Source: Piezodorus guildinii (Eukaryota; Arthropoda; Insecta; Hemiptera; Pentatomidae). Taken from it: DNA of 64,000 nucleotides. A model generated the notes under the pieces. That model saw only the letters and a program-made list of their open reading frames with translations. It had not been told where the DNA came from and did not search any database. The stretch spans positions 99,991,587-100,055,586 of the forward strand of contig CM041292.1 in NCBI GenBank assembly GCA_023052935.1, read 5' to 3'. The position numbers and the translations under genes are program-made. Position 1 is the stretch's first letter; every line of letters begins with the position of its first letter. Below, piece by piece: positions 34,487 through 45,820 of this stretch.

Positions 34487-34969
34487 ACCAAATTACTACT
34501 GTTATATTTAAAAAATAATTCACAAATGGAACTGTCATGCATGCATAACCATATTTTATTATTAGCGATCTACCCTTGCTTAGCTTTTGGTGTGGTATTA
34601 AAAGTGGCGTCATTTATGTTTACAATAGTTCAGTTTGACCAGTTAAGAGCTAATCACTTTGGGATTATGAGTTCATCGTAACATAAGTGCCCTTAGCAAG
34701 AACATATTATGTTTATTATATAATGTATAGTCATTATTATATTTAATCATTGGCAGAAATTAGAAACATAAATTAGTCAAAAAAATCAAAATTGGTTCAG
34801 TATATTTGTTTGTTAATTCACACGGTTCCTATTTCATTCGATTTATAACTATTTTATATTTCAAATGAACTTTTTATAAATACATTTTAAAAGTTTAATT
34901 TATTTATTTTCCATAGGATTTCATTTTAGTTTGCAGTGTAACATCTGTTTTGATGAAATTATGTATAAA

Positions 34970-35347
34970 AAGAATTAATTATTAACAATGTTAGTTTATG
35001 GATTTATAACAACTTTCAAATTATTTAAACAACTTACGTACTATTTGGTACGTAATATTTTTTTTTTAATCTTGAGTACTGTATGGAAGGATATTATCTG
35101 TATGGAGGCAACACTGATTCACCATAACCTTCCTCATCACAGCATTACAAAAAAAAAATATGTTCATAAGTTTATGCGTTTATACAACTTTCTATGACCT
35201 ATTTTATTACATATAAACTATTCCAAAGTCTTGCGCTATACCGTTCTATATTATAAGCCTTTATTACTACTCATATTTTATGATCGACTTTTTAATGCCT
35301 TTATTACAGAAAGGGTTTATAGTTGTAGACAATGATATACTAAATTA
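34970..35347 (+). repeat. Interspersed repeat W, copy 2
   Basis: It aligns with 6,780-7,150 (same strand). Element A is inserted at or just beyond its right side. Confidence 0.65.
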
Positions 35348-35359
35348 TGGTACAAACAT
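35348..35359. repeat. Target-site duplication of element A, left copy
   Basis: tggtacaaacat here recurs exactly at 40,436-40,447. The final t may belong to the poly-T tail. Confidence 0.85.
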
Positions 35360-35500
35360 TTTTTTTTTTTTTTTTTTATCATCATTTATTGAAATTAACA
35401 ACTGTACTTCAAGGTACAACAAGTAAATGTGACAAATGTTAAATGGCGTGATACAAAACTTGAAGAAGAACTACCCAATGGCAGCACTCCTGTAACTTTT
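35360..35500 (-). other. 3' UTR and poly-A tail of element A
   Basis: A short UTR on the minus strand contains gctgccattgggtagt, shared with the A/C-type fragments. It ends in caataaatgatgat followed by a poly-A tail (T-run at 35,360-35,377). Confidence 0.8.
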
Positions 35501-38181
35501 CTACACTAGAAGGTCTCGAGGCCATCTTCTTTTCAGACGCCTCGGAGGATTGTCAGGAATTGAGGAGGAAGAAAGTATTGAAACAAGAGGATTAGGGTTG
35601 GAATGGAGTTTGTCGTGAAAGGAATGGTATCTAGATCGGGCCAAATCAGCAACATACGGAACGTTGAGGTCTTTATGGATAAGTTTGTTCGTGACAAAAT
35701 AAGGAGCATTTAAGATTTTACGAAGGATTTTGGATTGTAGGGATTGGATACGGGAAGAATTCGATGGTTTAGTAGAGCCCCAAAGCTCCACTCCGTAAGT
35801 CCATATCGGCCTTATGATAGTCATGTAGATGAGTCTTTTGTAGTTAAGTGGAAGATTAGAACGTTTGTCTAGTAAGTGTTGAAGAAGTCGAAAACGTCGT
35901 GCAGTTTCCTGTCTTTTCAGTCTTGTGTGAGGGTTCCAAGTAAGGCGTTTGTCAAGGTGCAGTCCTAGATATTATTGAACAAGAGGAGTATTATTGAAGG
36001 AGACAGTAGGGCAGGTCATAGGTTTACGACGAAGGGTAAAGGTAATTTGGTTGGATTTGTTGGCATTAATTTTAATTCTCCAGTTCTGACACCATACCTC
36101 AAGGTCTCTGAGGTGGGATTGGAGAGTTTGAGAGGCAATAGTTGAATCAGTATTGACTGATAACACACAAGTGTCATCAGCATAGGTAGAAAGGAAAGTG
36201 TTAGGATGGGAAGGGATATCAGCTGTATAAACTGTGTAAAGAATGGGTCCTAGGATACTGCCTTGAGGAACACCAGCAAACTGACTAAAAATGGATGAAT
36301 AGGAATTATTATGATTGACTTTGAAGGATCTGTCAGTGAGGTAGGACTGGATAATAAGGAAGTATGTTGGGGGGAGGGATTTGCGGAGCTTGTAAAGCAA
36401 CCCTGGGTGTCAGACTCGGTCAAAGGCCTGTTCCACGTCGAGGAAGGCTCCCGTACAATACAAGCCGCGCTCCAATGTAGACGATACAACGTCCACCACA
36501 CGATGACATTGCTGGATAGTGGAGTGGGACGTTCTGAATCCAAATTGATGATGAGGAATTATGGAATTAGTATCAAGGATGGGATACAGGCGTTTCAGTA
36601 TAAGCTTTTCCAAGATTTTTCCCATGATTGGTAAAAGTGAGATGGGACGGTAAGAAGATGGATTTTCTGGCGGTTTCTTAGGTTTGGGTATCATTTTGAC
36701 AATGGATAATTTCCAGGAAGCAGGAAAGTATGTGGAACGGAGTACGGAATTGTATATGTAAGTGAGATATAGGATAGCTTTTCGAGGAAGTAGTTTTAAA
36801 TATGGGAAGTTATAAGATCATGCCCAGGAGCTTTGCGGGATGGTAAACTCTGAATGATGTTAGATATTTCCGAAGGATGGAACGCTTTAGGAGGAAGGAC
36901 CATTTGGAGTGGGATATCTAATTCATCTTCTATAAACTTAGTGTGCCCGGGATTATGGATATCTGGATGTGGATTAAAGGTTCTAAAAAGGTGCTGACCG
37001 AATATCTGGGCCTTCTCTTCATCAGATCTTGTCCAGATACGGGAATCAGTTAGGAGTGGATGATTACAGTTTTTGAACATTAGTAGCTTTTTTGTTGTCA
37101 TCCATAATGATCTGTCTGTAGTAGTAAGTTTTTCGGTGAAGTTGAGTAAGTTTTGAATTTTTATTTTTCTGATTTCTGATTTTAGTCTGTTAGTCAGTTT
37201 ATTATAATAAGTTTTGTCTGATGGATATCTAGTCCTATGCCACTTCGATCTTGCCCTGCGTTTTTCCCTTAATAAGATTCGAATGTGCTGTGGCAAGGTA
37301 GTCTCCTGTGAGTTAGTAGTAGTAATGGTTGAAGTGTTGTCAAGTATGCTATTGCTAATTGAGTCAGTCAGATGGTCAACGGCTTTATCAATATCATGTT
37401 TAGTCTTAAGTGGGATCTTTAAGTTCAGTTTGGTTTCCAAGTCACATCTGAATCCGTCCCAGTCCACTCGTCCTGTAATCAGTGAGGGAATGGTGGGTTT
37501 AGGAACAAGGCTCGAGTGCAAGGAAAGCAAAACTGGGCTATGATCAGATGACAGGTCATTTAGGGATTTTATTGTGGATTGGGAGGAAGATATCTGAGAG
37601 GAAACAAATATATCAAGGATATCAGGACGTTTTTTGAGGGATGTTGGCCAATATGTCGGGCTCGTAGGAGAAAGGATAGTATAGCAATTGGAGGTAGAGA
37701 CTCGAGAAAGGACATTACCACGGGAGTTGGATGTCCGGCAACCCCATCGTTGGTGTTTGGCGTTATAGTCTCCTCCAGCAATGAAGCGCGGTCCTAAGGA
37801 TCGGAAGAGGGTTTCAAGTTGATTAGAGGAAAGGGAGTTACCAGGAGGACAGTATACAGCTGAGAGTGTAAGATGGAAAGGACGAGTTGAAATGATTACC
37901 GAGGTTGATTGTATGGCATCAGTTGGAGTAGAAGGAATCAGGTAATGGGATAAAGATTTATGAATAAGGATGCATGACCTAGCATGGGAAGTGTTGTCGG
38001 GATGGTCAGATCTGTATGTGATGTAGTCACGTATGTAAAAATTTGATCGTTGTGTGAAGTGAGTTTCAGTAAGTAGTGCTATGTCAATGTGGTTGTCATG
38101 TAGAAATAAGTCCAGTTCGTCACGATGGTTATGCAGGCCATTAGCATTCCACAAGATAATCGCTAGGGGCTTTACACTCAT
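35501..38181 (-). pseudogene. Element A ORF2: APE endonuclease-reverse transcriptase, broken
   Basis: Starts at ATG 38,181 (MSVKPLAIILWNANG), overlapping the ORF1 stop as ATGA. The endonuclease motifs are present in order: LWNANG, TETH, YCPP, GGDYNAKHQRWG, DILDIF, LSSDHSP. RT motifs follow: SYRPISLLP, GAFLDVEQAFDRV, AGVPQGSILGP and intact TYADD. Lesions are a one-nucleotide loss near 36,795, after HDLITSHI; a TGG-to-TGA stop in AFDRVW at 36,410-36,412; and a stop at 35,972 in a position where about four codons are missing relative to element C. The three 3' segments remain in one frame. The HAGS motif reads HARS. Confidence 0.9.
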
Positions 38182-39807
38182 CGTTGGAGATTAAATGGGA
38201 CTTGAGAAAGGACTCTGGTGAGAAGGGTGATTAGTGGTTTGATGGTATCTCTAAGATCAGAGTGAAAGGACTCAAGGATGGAGTTATATTGGAAGGATCT
38301 TGGTTTGGATACGGATGTGGATAATATACATGGGGTGGATAATTTATTGGTTCAGGATTGTTGGCTGGGGGCTGAACTCGCCGTGGAGTACGAATCTGTT
38401 CAGTCCGCTGAGATAATGGAAGTTGGGGCGTTGGGTGATTCGGTGGATCATAAGGACGTTCAGGAATTTTTTTAGGGTTCTCAGGAGGGAGTTTCACCTG
38501 TAAAGGTAGATTATGGGGTGGGATCGGTTGACGGAAAGCTGGTGGTTTAGGACGGGAGACCGGAGGCTTGGATTGGGAGTTTGGAGGCGCCTGACTAGTA
38601 GTTGGTTGCTTCCTTGGAGTGGTGAGTTCGGAGAGAGATTTCCTGGTTTCCTCAGTAGGAACTCTGGTTGCAGGTGTGGCAGGCTGCTGTGGAGCGATCC
38701 TATTGGCAGGTTTCTGAATTTCAGGAAAATCAGATAAATTATTCATCTCTGGTACCTGAGGACGAATCTTCTGATCCACTCTTTGTACTGATGAATTTTG
38801 TGATCTCTGGCGAAGAAGGCTTTTGTAAACGACACAACCCCTATAGCTAGCCGGGTGGCCTTCCCCGCAAAGAACACATTTTGCTGGTTCAGTCTGAGAT
38901 TTCTGGCAAGTGTCAGAGACATGTGGTCCGGCACACTTAACACACCTAGCCGGATGGTAACAATAAGATTTTGTGTGTCCAAAGGTTTGGCATTTGGTGC
39001 ACTGGACTATAGTAGTTCTTTGCCTAGGCTCTTCAAAACGGGCAGATGAGTACACCAGCCTTCTCACTTGAAATATTTCCGGATTATTACCGGCTGGTTC
39101 GAGATCTACAAAAAATAATGGCAAGGGATATTTTTCCCTGGGGTGTGTCACTGAAGAAATGTTCCGTGCGTGATGACCAATTTCTTCCAGACCTCTTTTG
39201 ATTGCTTCAGTGGGAGTAGATGAGTGGAGACCGCGTAAAACCACTCGATATGACTTCTCTTGTTTCAACTGATAACAGTGAAAATCGTAGTTTTTTGAGC
39301 TCAAATAACTTACTAGTTTTTTGTAATTTTTTTTGTGGTTGTAGTAATTTTGATATCGTTTATTCGGGAGAAACATTCAAAGTTCGGTTGTCCGATGAGA
39401 GCGGCGATTTCATCACCAAACGATATGAAATTACTAATATTGGATACATAGATAGGAGGTGGCTCAGGATCAGAAAATCCGTGAGGCTGGTTTTCAATGT
39501 TGACTGAAGCGGAATGGTTGATAATAGAAGAAAGTGGTGTGGCGTTTGAAGTGGACGGCGCTGGAGATTCAAGTTGGTTGGCTGCAGTGGTGCTGCGGGT
39601 TTTTGGCGGAGAAGAAATTGATTTTGGCGGTTGCTTAGACTTGGCCGATTTATTTTTTTTTTTGTTTGGCGAATTACCGCCGGACCCAGTGTTATTCCTG
39701 TGGCGTTTCTGGCGTCGCGTTAAATATTGGGAATCTGATTCGCTAATCTCAGAGAATGGAGTTTCTTCCCCTGATTCATCATTAGATAGAGTTTTGTCTA
39801 AATCCAT
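38178..39807 (-). pseudogene. Element A ORF1: Gag-like zinc-knuckle protein, frameshifted
   Basis: The N-terminus (MDLDKTLSNDESGEETPFSEIS) is Ser/Pro/Lys-rich. A PRE_C2HC-type domain follows (VVLRGLHSSTPTEAIKRGL ... LPLFFVDLEP), then three zinc knuckles (CTKCQTFGHTKSYC, CVKCAGPHVSDTC, CVLCGEGHPASYRGC) and a Pro/Gln-rich C-terminus. Two frameshifts break it: one in an A-run near 39,320-39,335, and one near 38,300-38,340, beyond which the element C-like ending (..LLTRVLSQVPFNLQR stop) is in another frame. The role in active relatives is RNA binding in the retrotransposition RNP. Confidence 0.9.
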
Positions 39808-40435
39808 GATGATTACGGTAGAAAAAAAATAAATATAAAGTCCTCTTATATTGTGAGCTAAATAAAATAAAAAAGAAGAAAAAAATTTATGTTGACTTAT
39901 ATTAATTACTAATAATAGATAATTAACGTAAAGATCTTAAAACTAAACTATTTACATTATATACATATACATAAAAAACGTAAAACAAAATGAACATTTC
40001 TGATTTAGTAAAATAAAAATAATGTCCTAGAAAAAGAGAAAAAACACACAAAACATTAGAAAAAAATTTATATGTATATATATATTAAAATAAAGTCTAT
40101 CAGGAAGAAAATAAAAGTTTATATGAAGAACGTCTAGGTTACGAAGTCGGAAATGTCAATATTGCCGACCGAGACCTTGTAAACAAAGATGAGGATTAGT
40201 ATGTCCTAGCCTAAGCCTTATCTCCAGCCTAGGACGGCCACCAGTCTATTATTGTCTATCGAACTAATTGCCACTCACCTCGCGATATGTGTTCGTTAAT
40301 GTATTTCTCAGTGCAACCACTCACGATTTACAAAGTTTGAAGCATTTTCAAGCAGTATCACATTGATGAGAAGGAAACTAACATAGAGCAATACGTAAGT
40401 AGAACTGTGCCAGTCGCCATTTTAGAAAACACTTC
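39808..40435 (-). promoter_or_regulatory. 5' UTR and presumed internal promoter of element A
   Basis: Non-coding, GC-richer than its surroundings in its outer half. The first bases on the minus strand (gaagtgttttctaaaatggc, then gactgg.acagttcta) align with the start of element C (aatggccgcaactgcagttc). Jockey-clade elements start transcription from the 5' UTR, so promoter function is inferred from the family. Confidence 0.6.
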
Positions 40436-40447
40436 TGGTACAAACAT
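40436..40447. repeat. Target-site duplication of element A, right copy
   Basis: tggtacaaacat, identical to 35,348-35,359. Confidence 0.85.
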
Positions 40448-41839
40448 AGTAACATTTTATTACTAAGACCATCAAAAATAATTTAAATATTCTTTTTATT
40501 TGTATGGTCCTTCGCTAAAACATAATTTTATATGAAAAAAAGAACAGAATACAATTATGTGAGAATATGTAATTCCTTGACTGATTATTGCAGTCTCTGA
40601 AATGGTTTTGAAAAATTAATTAGATGTTTCTCCAAAGATATGTATAAAACTATTACAATTACCTATGCAATCCTTTCCGAAATGTTAAGGTTATTCTGAG
40701 CATATATTCACTCGATGAAAGTCTAGAAAAAAACAGTAAACCGGATTGAGCTAAAAAAGGAAAAACGTGGAGGTGTGGAACAACAGCCTTGTTTACCCCG
40801 AGGATGTTTTCCTCAACTTCACCGCCCTTTCGACCCTCATTATCGTCTTAGATTTTTCTTTCTGGAATCTTTTTCACCACAGTTTTCTCCTGATTTATTT
40901 CAAGAGAGTTTTAATATTCCTGATTCTAACTTAAAAAATAACGGCGATTTACTATTATGCAAATCATTAGTTTTTCGGTGCGGACAGCGATATGGAATAT
41001 ACTATGGGATGGAAGGGATAGAAATAAATAATATCAATGTCGTACCATCACCTTGTTCAGTAGGATCAATGTGAACATTTAACTGATAATAATGTACTAT
41101 TATTAAACATTGGTGTACATTTGTAAAATAAACAAAGTTACTATTATAGAAAGAAACATCTGTAATCATGGAAACAGAACATGGACAAGAAATTACATTA
41201 AAAAAATCATGGAAAAAAAAGCTAGCAAAAGAACGCGGCATAAATATTTTAATAAGTTCGTGTTAATATTGTTTAAGACTCTCCTCATATTAATTATTAA
41301 AGATATTGAAACCGACTATCAGAAGTAACTAAATAAAAGCTCGTGCATAGATACATGTTATTAATTTTTTAAAGCTTTAAATTCTTAGCTTTTTATTTTA
41401 TAATTTTATTTAATTTTTTTAAGAGGATTCTTTTCTTAAGAAACAATATTCCCGCTTATCGCATCATATCCATTATTAATTTTAGAATACAATTAAACGT
41501 TTGGTCCAGGAATTGATATTGATTAACGGTTTCCTTTTTTAGAAAAAAGAAGTCATGAAATTACGGTTATATTTAACCCTGAAAACAAAGTCACATAATG
41601 ATCTTTTTTTCGGAGCCCAAAAAAATAAAAAACATGTTTTGATTTTTATATTTCAAATCCTTTACATATAAGTTAATATTAAATGTTTATTATTTACCAC
41701 CCATATTCATATAAAATCTTAAATGTTTTTGGTTTTGGCCTAATCCCTAACTTATCATTTGTTATTATTGTTACATAACTTATTTTGATTATTATAATGG
41801 ACGTAAAATTAAACAAAAAAATAGGAAAAGTAAATAAAA
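40448..41839. other. No recognisable gene
   Basis: A 99-codon plus-strand frame (40,775-41,074) begins with PCLPRGCFPQLHRPFDPHY but shows no family signature, acceptor or donor support. The rest is AT-rich. Confidence 0.4.
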
Positions 41840-42085
41840 AAACCTCTCCAACATATAAAGAAGGAAGGTGACACTACTAGATCTAAATCACACTTGACCG
41901 CTAGGTGTTCTCCCCAATATTGGTTACACACTTTGTAGAGGGTGTCTATTGAGACCATGGTCGCTCCACGGCTGAAATAACAGAATAAACAATATTCTGC
42001 CTCAGCCGGGATTCGAACCTGAGGCCAGAGAACAGTAGCCTAATGATTTATAAACTAGTGCATGGCTCTCTGATGGACTTCAATA
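41840..42085 (-). repeat. SINE family 1, minus copy
   Basis: The complement reads, from the tRNA-like head, caggttcgaatcccggctga (B box), then gcagaatattgtttattctg, ctctacaaagtg.gtaacc, attggggagaacacctagcg and gtgtgatt, followed by a T-rich end. Order matches 3,161-3,485. The A box is degraded. Confidence 0.7.
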
Positions 42086-42654
42086 TTATTAATATATATT
42101 AAAGTAAAACAAATAATGAGGGCGTTTTATAAAATAGGTAGTTGTTTAATAACCACTTTCGGGAACCTAAAATACACCAGATTATTGATAATGTACGAAA
42201 TAATTAAACATATCTATTCTATTGTATTTACCTAAAAATCGATGGATTAATTTTTATTTTCGAAAAGCACGGCAACAATCAGTAACAACTGAGTCTACGA
42301 AATAACATTTATTATTTTATTAGATGAAATTTTCTATTGGTTTAAATTTAATAACAATACTTTAAATATAATTATTTATACTCACAAATCTTAGGTGTTT
42401 GAGCAAAAGGGCTGAAGTCATCATTTTTATGAAAATGAGGTTTGAGGGACTTCAAATAAATGAATGAATGATAGTTTGTTCAAGTTTTTATTTTAATTTA
42501 AAAAATAGCCCTTATATACTCTTATGATAAAATATACTGAGTGATTCATGAATGTAGAAATAATGTCAATAATCAATTTCTAAAAGGAATGCTAAATATA
42601 TTTTAAAAAATCAGCATATAGAAATTTGAACTATTTTTAGGTCATGATCCGTGC
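42086..42654. other. No recognisable gene
   Basis: AT-rich, with no match to other parts of the window. Confidence 0.4.
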
Positions 42655-42835
42655 AAGGAGGTGGGTAAAAAAAAGGTTGGGGTGTGCTCAAAATAGTTCC
42701 AATATCCCAGGATTGCCTCACAGCTGAAAAAATAGAATAAATAACTATCATACCACAGCCATAGTTCGAACCTGGGGCCAGGATAACAGTAGTCCAATGC
42801 TCAATCCCTCATGCCACGCCTATCTTTCATGGTTG
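42655..42835 (-). repeat. SINE family 1, minus copy
   Basis: The complement reads ggcgtggcatgagggattga, gagcattggactactg, B-box-like aggttcgaactatggctgtg and tagttatttattct, then a diverged body. It is only about 570 bp from the copy at 41,840-42,085 and in the same orientation. Confidence 0.65.
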
Positions 42836-43689
42836 TTAAGGTAAGGAGATTTCTAAGGTTCATTTTTAAAATATGACACTTATCCGTAGATTGGAAATGC
42901 TGAAAGAAGGCCTTACAACCTTGAGATGTGACCGATATTTATTTAAGTACTTTTAATGAACCCTTTGAGGATATTCCTCCCTTCCCATTCACCGCCAGCT
43001 TTTGAAGATTCCCTTAAAATAATCTGAATCCTTTTATATATTTTTTAAATACTGCTGCCGTCTCTTTTGAAGACCTTATTCAAATCAGTCTTAATTGCTT
43101 CCTTCTAAAAGAAGAAAGTATAGATTTTATCGATCTGTTTTTCCTCCTTCATTTAGAATTTTATATTTTGTCGCATTATGTCATCAGATTAAAAATGTAT
43201 TTTTTAATAAATCTTTATCAAATCGGTTGCTTACAGCTCTAAAATTTACCTACCTAATAAGGGAATGAATCGGGAAAGTATCGTTAATATTATGGAAAAT
43301 ATACATTAATATATTTTAATGAATAAGACAAAAAAAATATTCATGAGTTTTGTGATTCTTCTATTTCAGTTGATTTTAATGTAATTAAATGCCTATATAT
43401 TTAACATATTTGTTTATTTCAATTTCAATACTTTGCTAAATGATTTAAAAAGGGGTATCTTTTAGTTTAGCACCCGTTCAAACTGCATGGTATTTAGGCT
43501 GAACAATTTTGTTGATAGAAATGAAAAAAATAGTGTTTCCAGGAGCACGACATTCCTGACTTGAGCCAATTACGTAATAAAAAATGTTTACTGAATTTTA
43601 AATTACAATATTTTTATTTTAACACAAGGTAAAAACGATAGATATAGTTTACGGATAAAATTTTCGATTTGTTTCAGAAAAAAAAAAAA
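42836..43689. other. No recognisable gene
   Basis: AT-rich anonymous sequence ending in a short A-run (43,678-43,690) that marks the start of the neighbouring LINE relic. Confidence 0.4.
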
Positions 43690-44196
43690 ATAAAAACTTT
43701 TTCTATTGTCTTTTGTTTTCTGTAACCTGTAGAAAATGTCTATTTTTATCCCTATATCTTTGCAAATTTATACTATTTTTTACAATGGAACAGAAGATTG
43801 AGATACGAGGAGGTTTGATGTTTGAAGGAAGAATGAGAGGTGACTTTACGGATAGAGATAGGGAGCGAATTCCAGAGGGATGAAGAACGAACAAGAAACA
43901 ATTTGTGAAAGAATGAAGTTTGATGAGGTGGAGTATAAATATTGATTGATTGGGTTATAGTGTTTAACAAATGGATATCAGAACGGACGGAGAGGAGCCC
44001 AGTTATATAGGAAGGATTTTTTATTTTTTAGAGTTTGGAATAGGTAAGAACCATGTTAATATTGCTCCAGAACAAAAGGATAAAGCAATTTTAAGTTGGT
44101 ATAATAGCCAGAAATATGGTAACGTCTAGGGGTTCAAAAAATAACTCTAAGAATGCAGTTCATAAGACGTTTTAATTTTGTTTCTAGTTCATCGGT
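43690..44196 (-). pseudogene. CR1-like LINE 'G', 3' part, split by element B
   Basis: On the minus strand this is the portion downstream of the element B insertion. It includes LKRLMNCI, then SFFHKLFLVRSSSLWNSLPI followed by SIRKVTSHSSFK, the conserved SF..R...LWNSLP..IR tail of CR1/Jockey-superfamily ORF2 proteins, and related to the fragment at 24,508-25,076. Frameshifts and stops are present. The 5' continuation lies at 48,980-49,290. Confidence 0.75.
44186..44196. repeat. Target-site duplication of element B, left copy
   Basis: agttcatcggt, repeated exactly at 48,980-48,990, where the first a is shared with the poly-A tail. Confidence 0.9.
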
Positions 44197-44509
44197 GGAG
44201 TTCTGCGCATGCGCATGTGTATAGCGGTCATCTTTCAAGTCGGCTCTTGGATTTCTTGCTTTTTCAGTTGGATATCACTTCAGAACAGTCTTGAAAACAT
44301 CACCAGGCTTCAGGATAACAACAACAGTAAATATTGGAGCAAACAACGGTAAGTTGGGTTACAATTTACAGTGTAAAGTGAATGCTGAGTCACCTCTTCA
44401 TATCAGCTGATTGCCAATAGCTAGGCAAGGCTGGTCTTGCTTAAGTTTTCTTAAGTTATTTTTTTTCCCCCCACATCTGGTTATTATTTAATTATTTTCC
44501 TTACATGAA
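44197..44509 (+). promoter_or_regulatory. 5' UTR and presumed internal promoter of element B
   Basis: It begins ggagttctgcgcatgcgcat directly after the target duplication. It is GC-richer than the flanks and contains the palindrome tgcgcatgcgca. Internal pol II promoter function is inferred from the Jockey clade. No TATA box is needed or seen. Confidence 0.55.
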
Positions 44510-45820
44510 ATGCGATATTATCATCAAGTAATGTCCTCCAAAGCTTCAACTAAAAGATCTAGATCTAGTGGTTCAATCACGTCTCCTACAAAACAAAGAC
44601 CTCGCCGTGATACTAATAAAAAATTAAATCTACAAGCAACCCCTTCGGGTACTAATTCAGAATCTGAACCACATCCTGGCACATCGTCACAAGGGATGAC
44701 TGACGAATCGCCGTTTTTCACCCCGAATCCTTTTCAGATTTTGCATAATGAAAAAGAAAACATGGAATCTACTCCTATACCCAGTGAACCACGGCCTCCT
44801 CCCATATTTGTCAAAAATATTAGAAATTTCCAGTTGTTGTGTGCGCAATTGAACAAAATTACCGAATCTACCAGCTACTACTGTATGAGTAGAATCAATG
44901 ATACCAAAATATCTCCTACTACTGCCGAGACATATAGAAAAATAGTGAAATATTTAACTGAAACCAAAGCAGATTTCCATACCTATCAGCTACGCCAAGA
45001 GAGAGCTTTAAGGGTTGTAATCAGAAACTTACACCCCTCGACACCAGTTGAAGCAATTAAAGAAGAACTAACGGAGATGGGCTATAAAGTGCGGCAAGTC
45101 ACTAATGTCCTAAAGGATAAAATTCCTCTACCTCTCTTTTTTGTGGATTTGGAACCAGCAGAAGGAGTTGAAAAAATCTATGACCTCAATAGATTATACT
45201 ATACCAGCGTAAGAGTTGAAAAACCTTACATAAAGAAGGAGATAGTTCAGTGCCATAACTGTCAAGCATATGGTCATACTAAAAGTTATTGTCATCACAT
45301 ACCTCGATGCGTGAAATGCGGTGAACAGCACAAGTCTGTGGAGTGTACAAAACCAAAATCAACACCAGCTGTATGTGCTCATTGCCTCAAGGACCACCCA
45401 GCCAACTATAAAGCATGCCAAATCTATAAGGAACTGAGGACCAGGTTTCAAAAACCTCAAGTACTGGATGAAACAGCAAGACAAGTAAGAAACAGAAGAG
45501 AACCCTCAAAACTTATTGATGCCAATGTATCATTTGCCCACCTACTTGGAGGTGGAAATCAAAGTACTGAAGCCGTGGCCCTGCCGGAACTACAGAATGT
45601 ACCTCAATCCATTCCACATATACCTCTTCCTCAAAATGTAACCAATCCTAAAAATCCTAATCAACCACAAATCTCTCATATCCCTCCTCCTTCAAATGCC
45701 ACAGACCTTACCAGTTTGATGACATCCTTTATCTCCGAAATTAAATCCCTTGTTATGCCCCTAATATCACTCCTTACGAATCTCGTATCAAATCTCATTC
45801 CTGCCTTAAAAAAACCATAA
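44510..45820 (+). CDS. Element B ORF1: Gag-like nucleic-acid-binding protein
   Basis: 436 codons, or 429 if translation starts at the second ATG (44,531, MSSKAST), which gives the more typical Ser/Lys-rich N-terminus. A basic, low-complexity N-terminal region runs to about residue 95. A PRE_C2HC-type domain lies at about 155-245 (YQLRQERALRVVIRNLHPST ... PLPLFFVDLEPAE). Three zinc knuckles follow: C248-x2-C-x4-H-x4-C261, C267-x2-C-x3-H-x4-C279, and C289-x2-C-x3-H-x6-C303. The C-terminus is Pro-rich and ends in a hydrophobic segment. In Jockey-type elements this protein coats the RNA. The stop TAA is immediately followed by the ORF2 ATG, implying termination-reinitiation coupling. Confidence 0.93.
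   Translation: MRYYHQVMSSKASTKRSRSSGSITSPTKQRPRRDTNKKLNLQATPSGTNSESEPHPGTSSQGMTDESPFFTPNPFQILHNEKENMESTPIPSEPRPPPIFVKNIRNFQLLCAQLNKITESTSYYCMSRINDTKISPTTAETYRKIVKYLTETKADFHTYQLRQERALRVVIRNLHPSTPVEAIKEELTEMGYKVRQVTNVLKDKIPLPLFFVDLEPAEGVEKIYDLNRLYYTSVRVEKPYIKKEIVQCHNCQAYGHTKSYCHHIPRCVKCGEQHKSVECTKPKSTPAVCAHCLKDHPANYKACQIYKELRTRFQKPQVLDETARQVRNRREPSKLIDANVSFAHLLGGGNQSTEAVALPELQNVPQSIPHIPLPQNVTNPKNPNQPQISHIPPPSNATDLTSLMTSFISEIKSLVMPLISLLTNLVSNLIPALKKP

Larger units (their letters stand above)
35360..40435 (-). mobile_element. Jockey-type LINE 'A', full length but degenerate
   Basis: Minus-strand non-LTR retrotransposon of about 5.08 kb, bounded by a 12-bp target duplication. Order on the minus strand is 5' UTR (~630 nt), ORF1 (Gag-like), ORF2 (endonuclease-RT), 3' UTR (~130 nt) and poly-A (T-run 35,360-35,377). 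It lacks RNase H, as is usual for the Jockey clade. It is closely related to element C throughout. Its ORFs carry at least three frameshifts and two stops, so it cannot encode its machinery, although the sequence is otherwise well preserved. Confidence 0.92.

Noticed and set aside
36311..36634. Opposite-strand frames over the Jockey ORFs, such as this 107-codon one and 59,758-60,081
   Set aside because: They mirror conserved RT codons on the coding strand, recur at the same place in A and C, and have no family signature of their own.
40775..41074. A 99-codon host gene
   Set aside because: No domain, splice support or repeat match. Its length is not exceptional for this composition.
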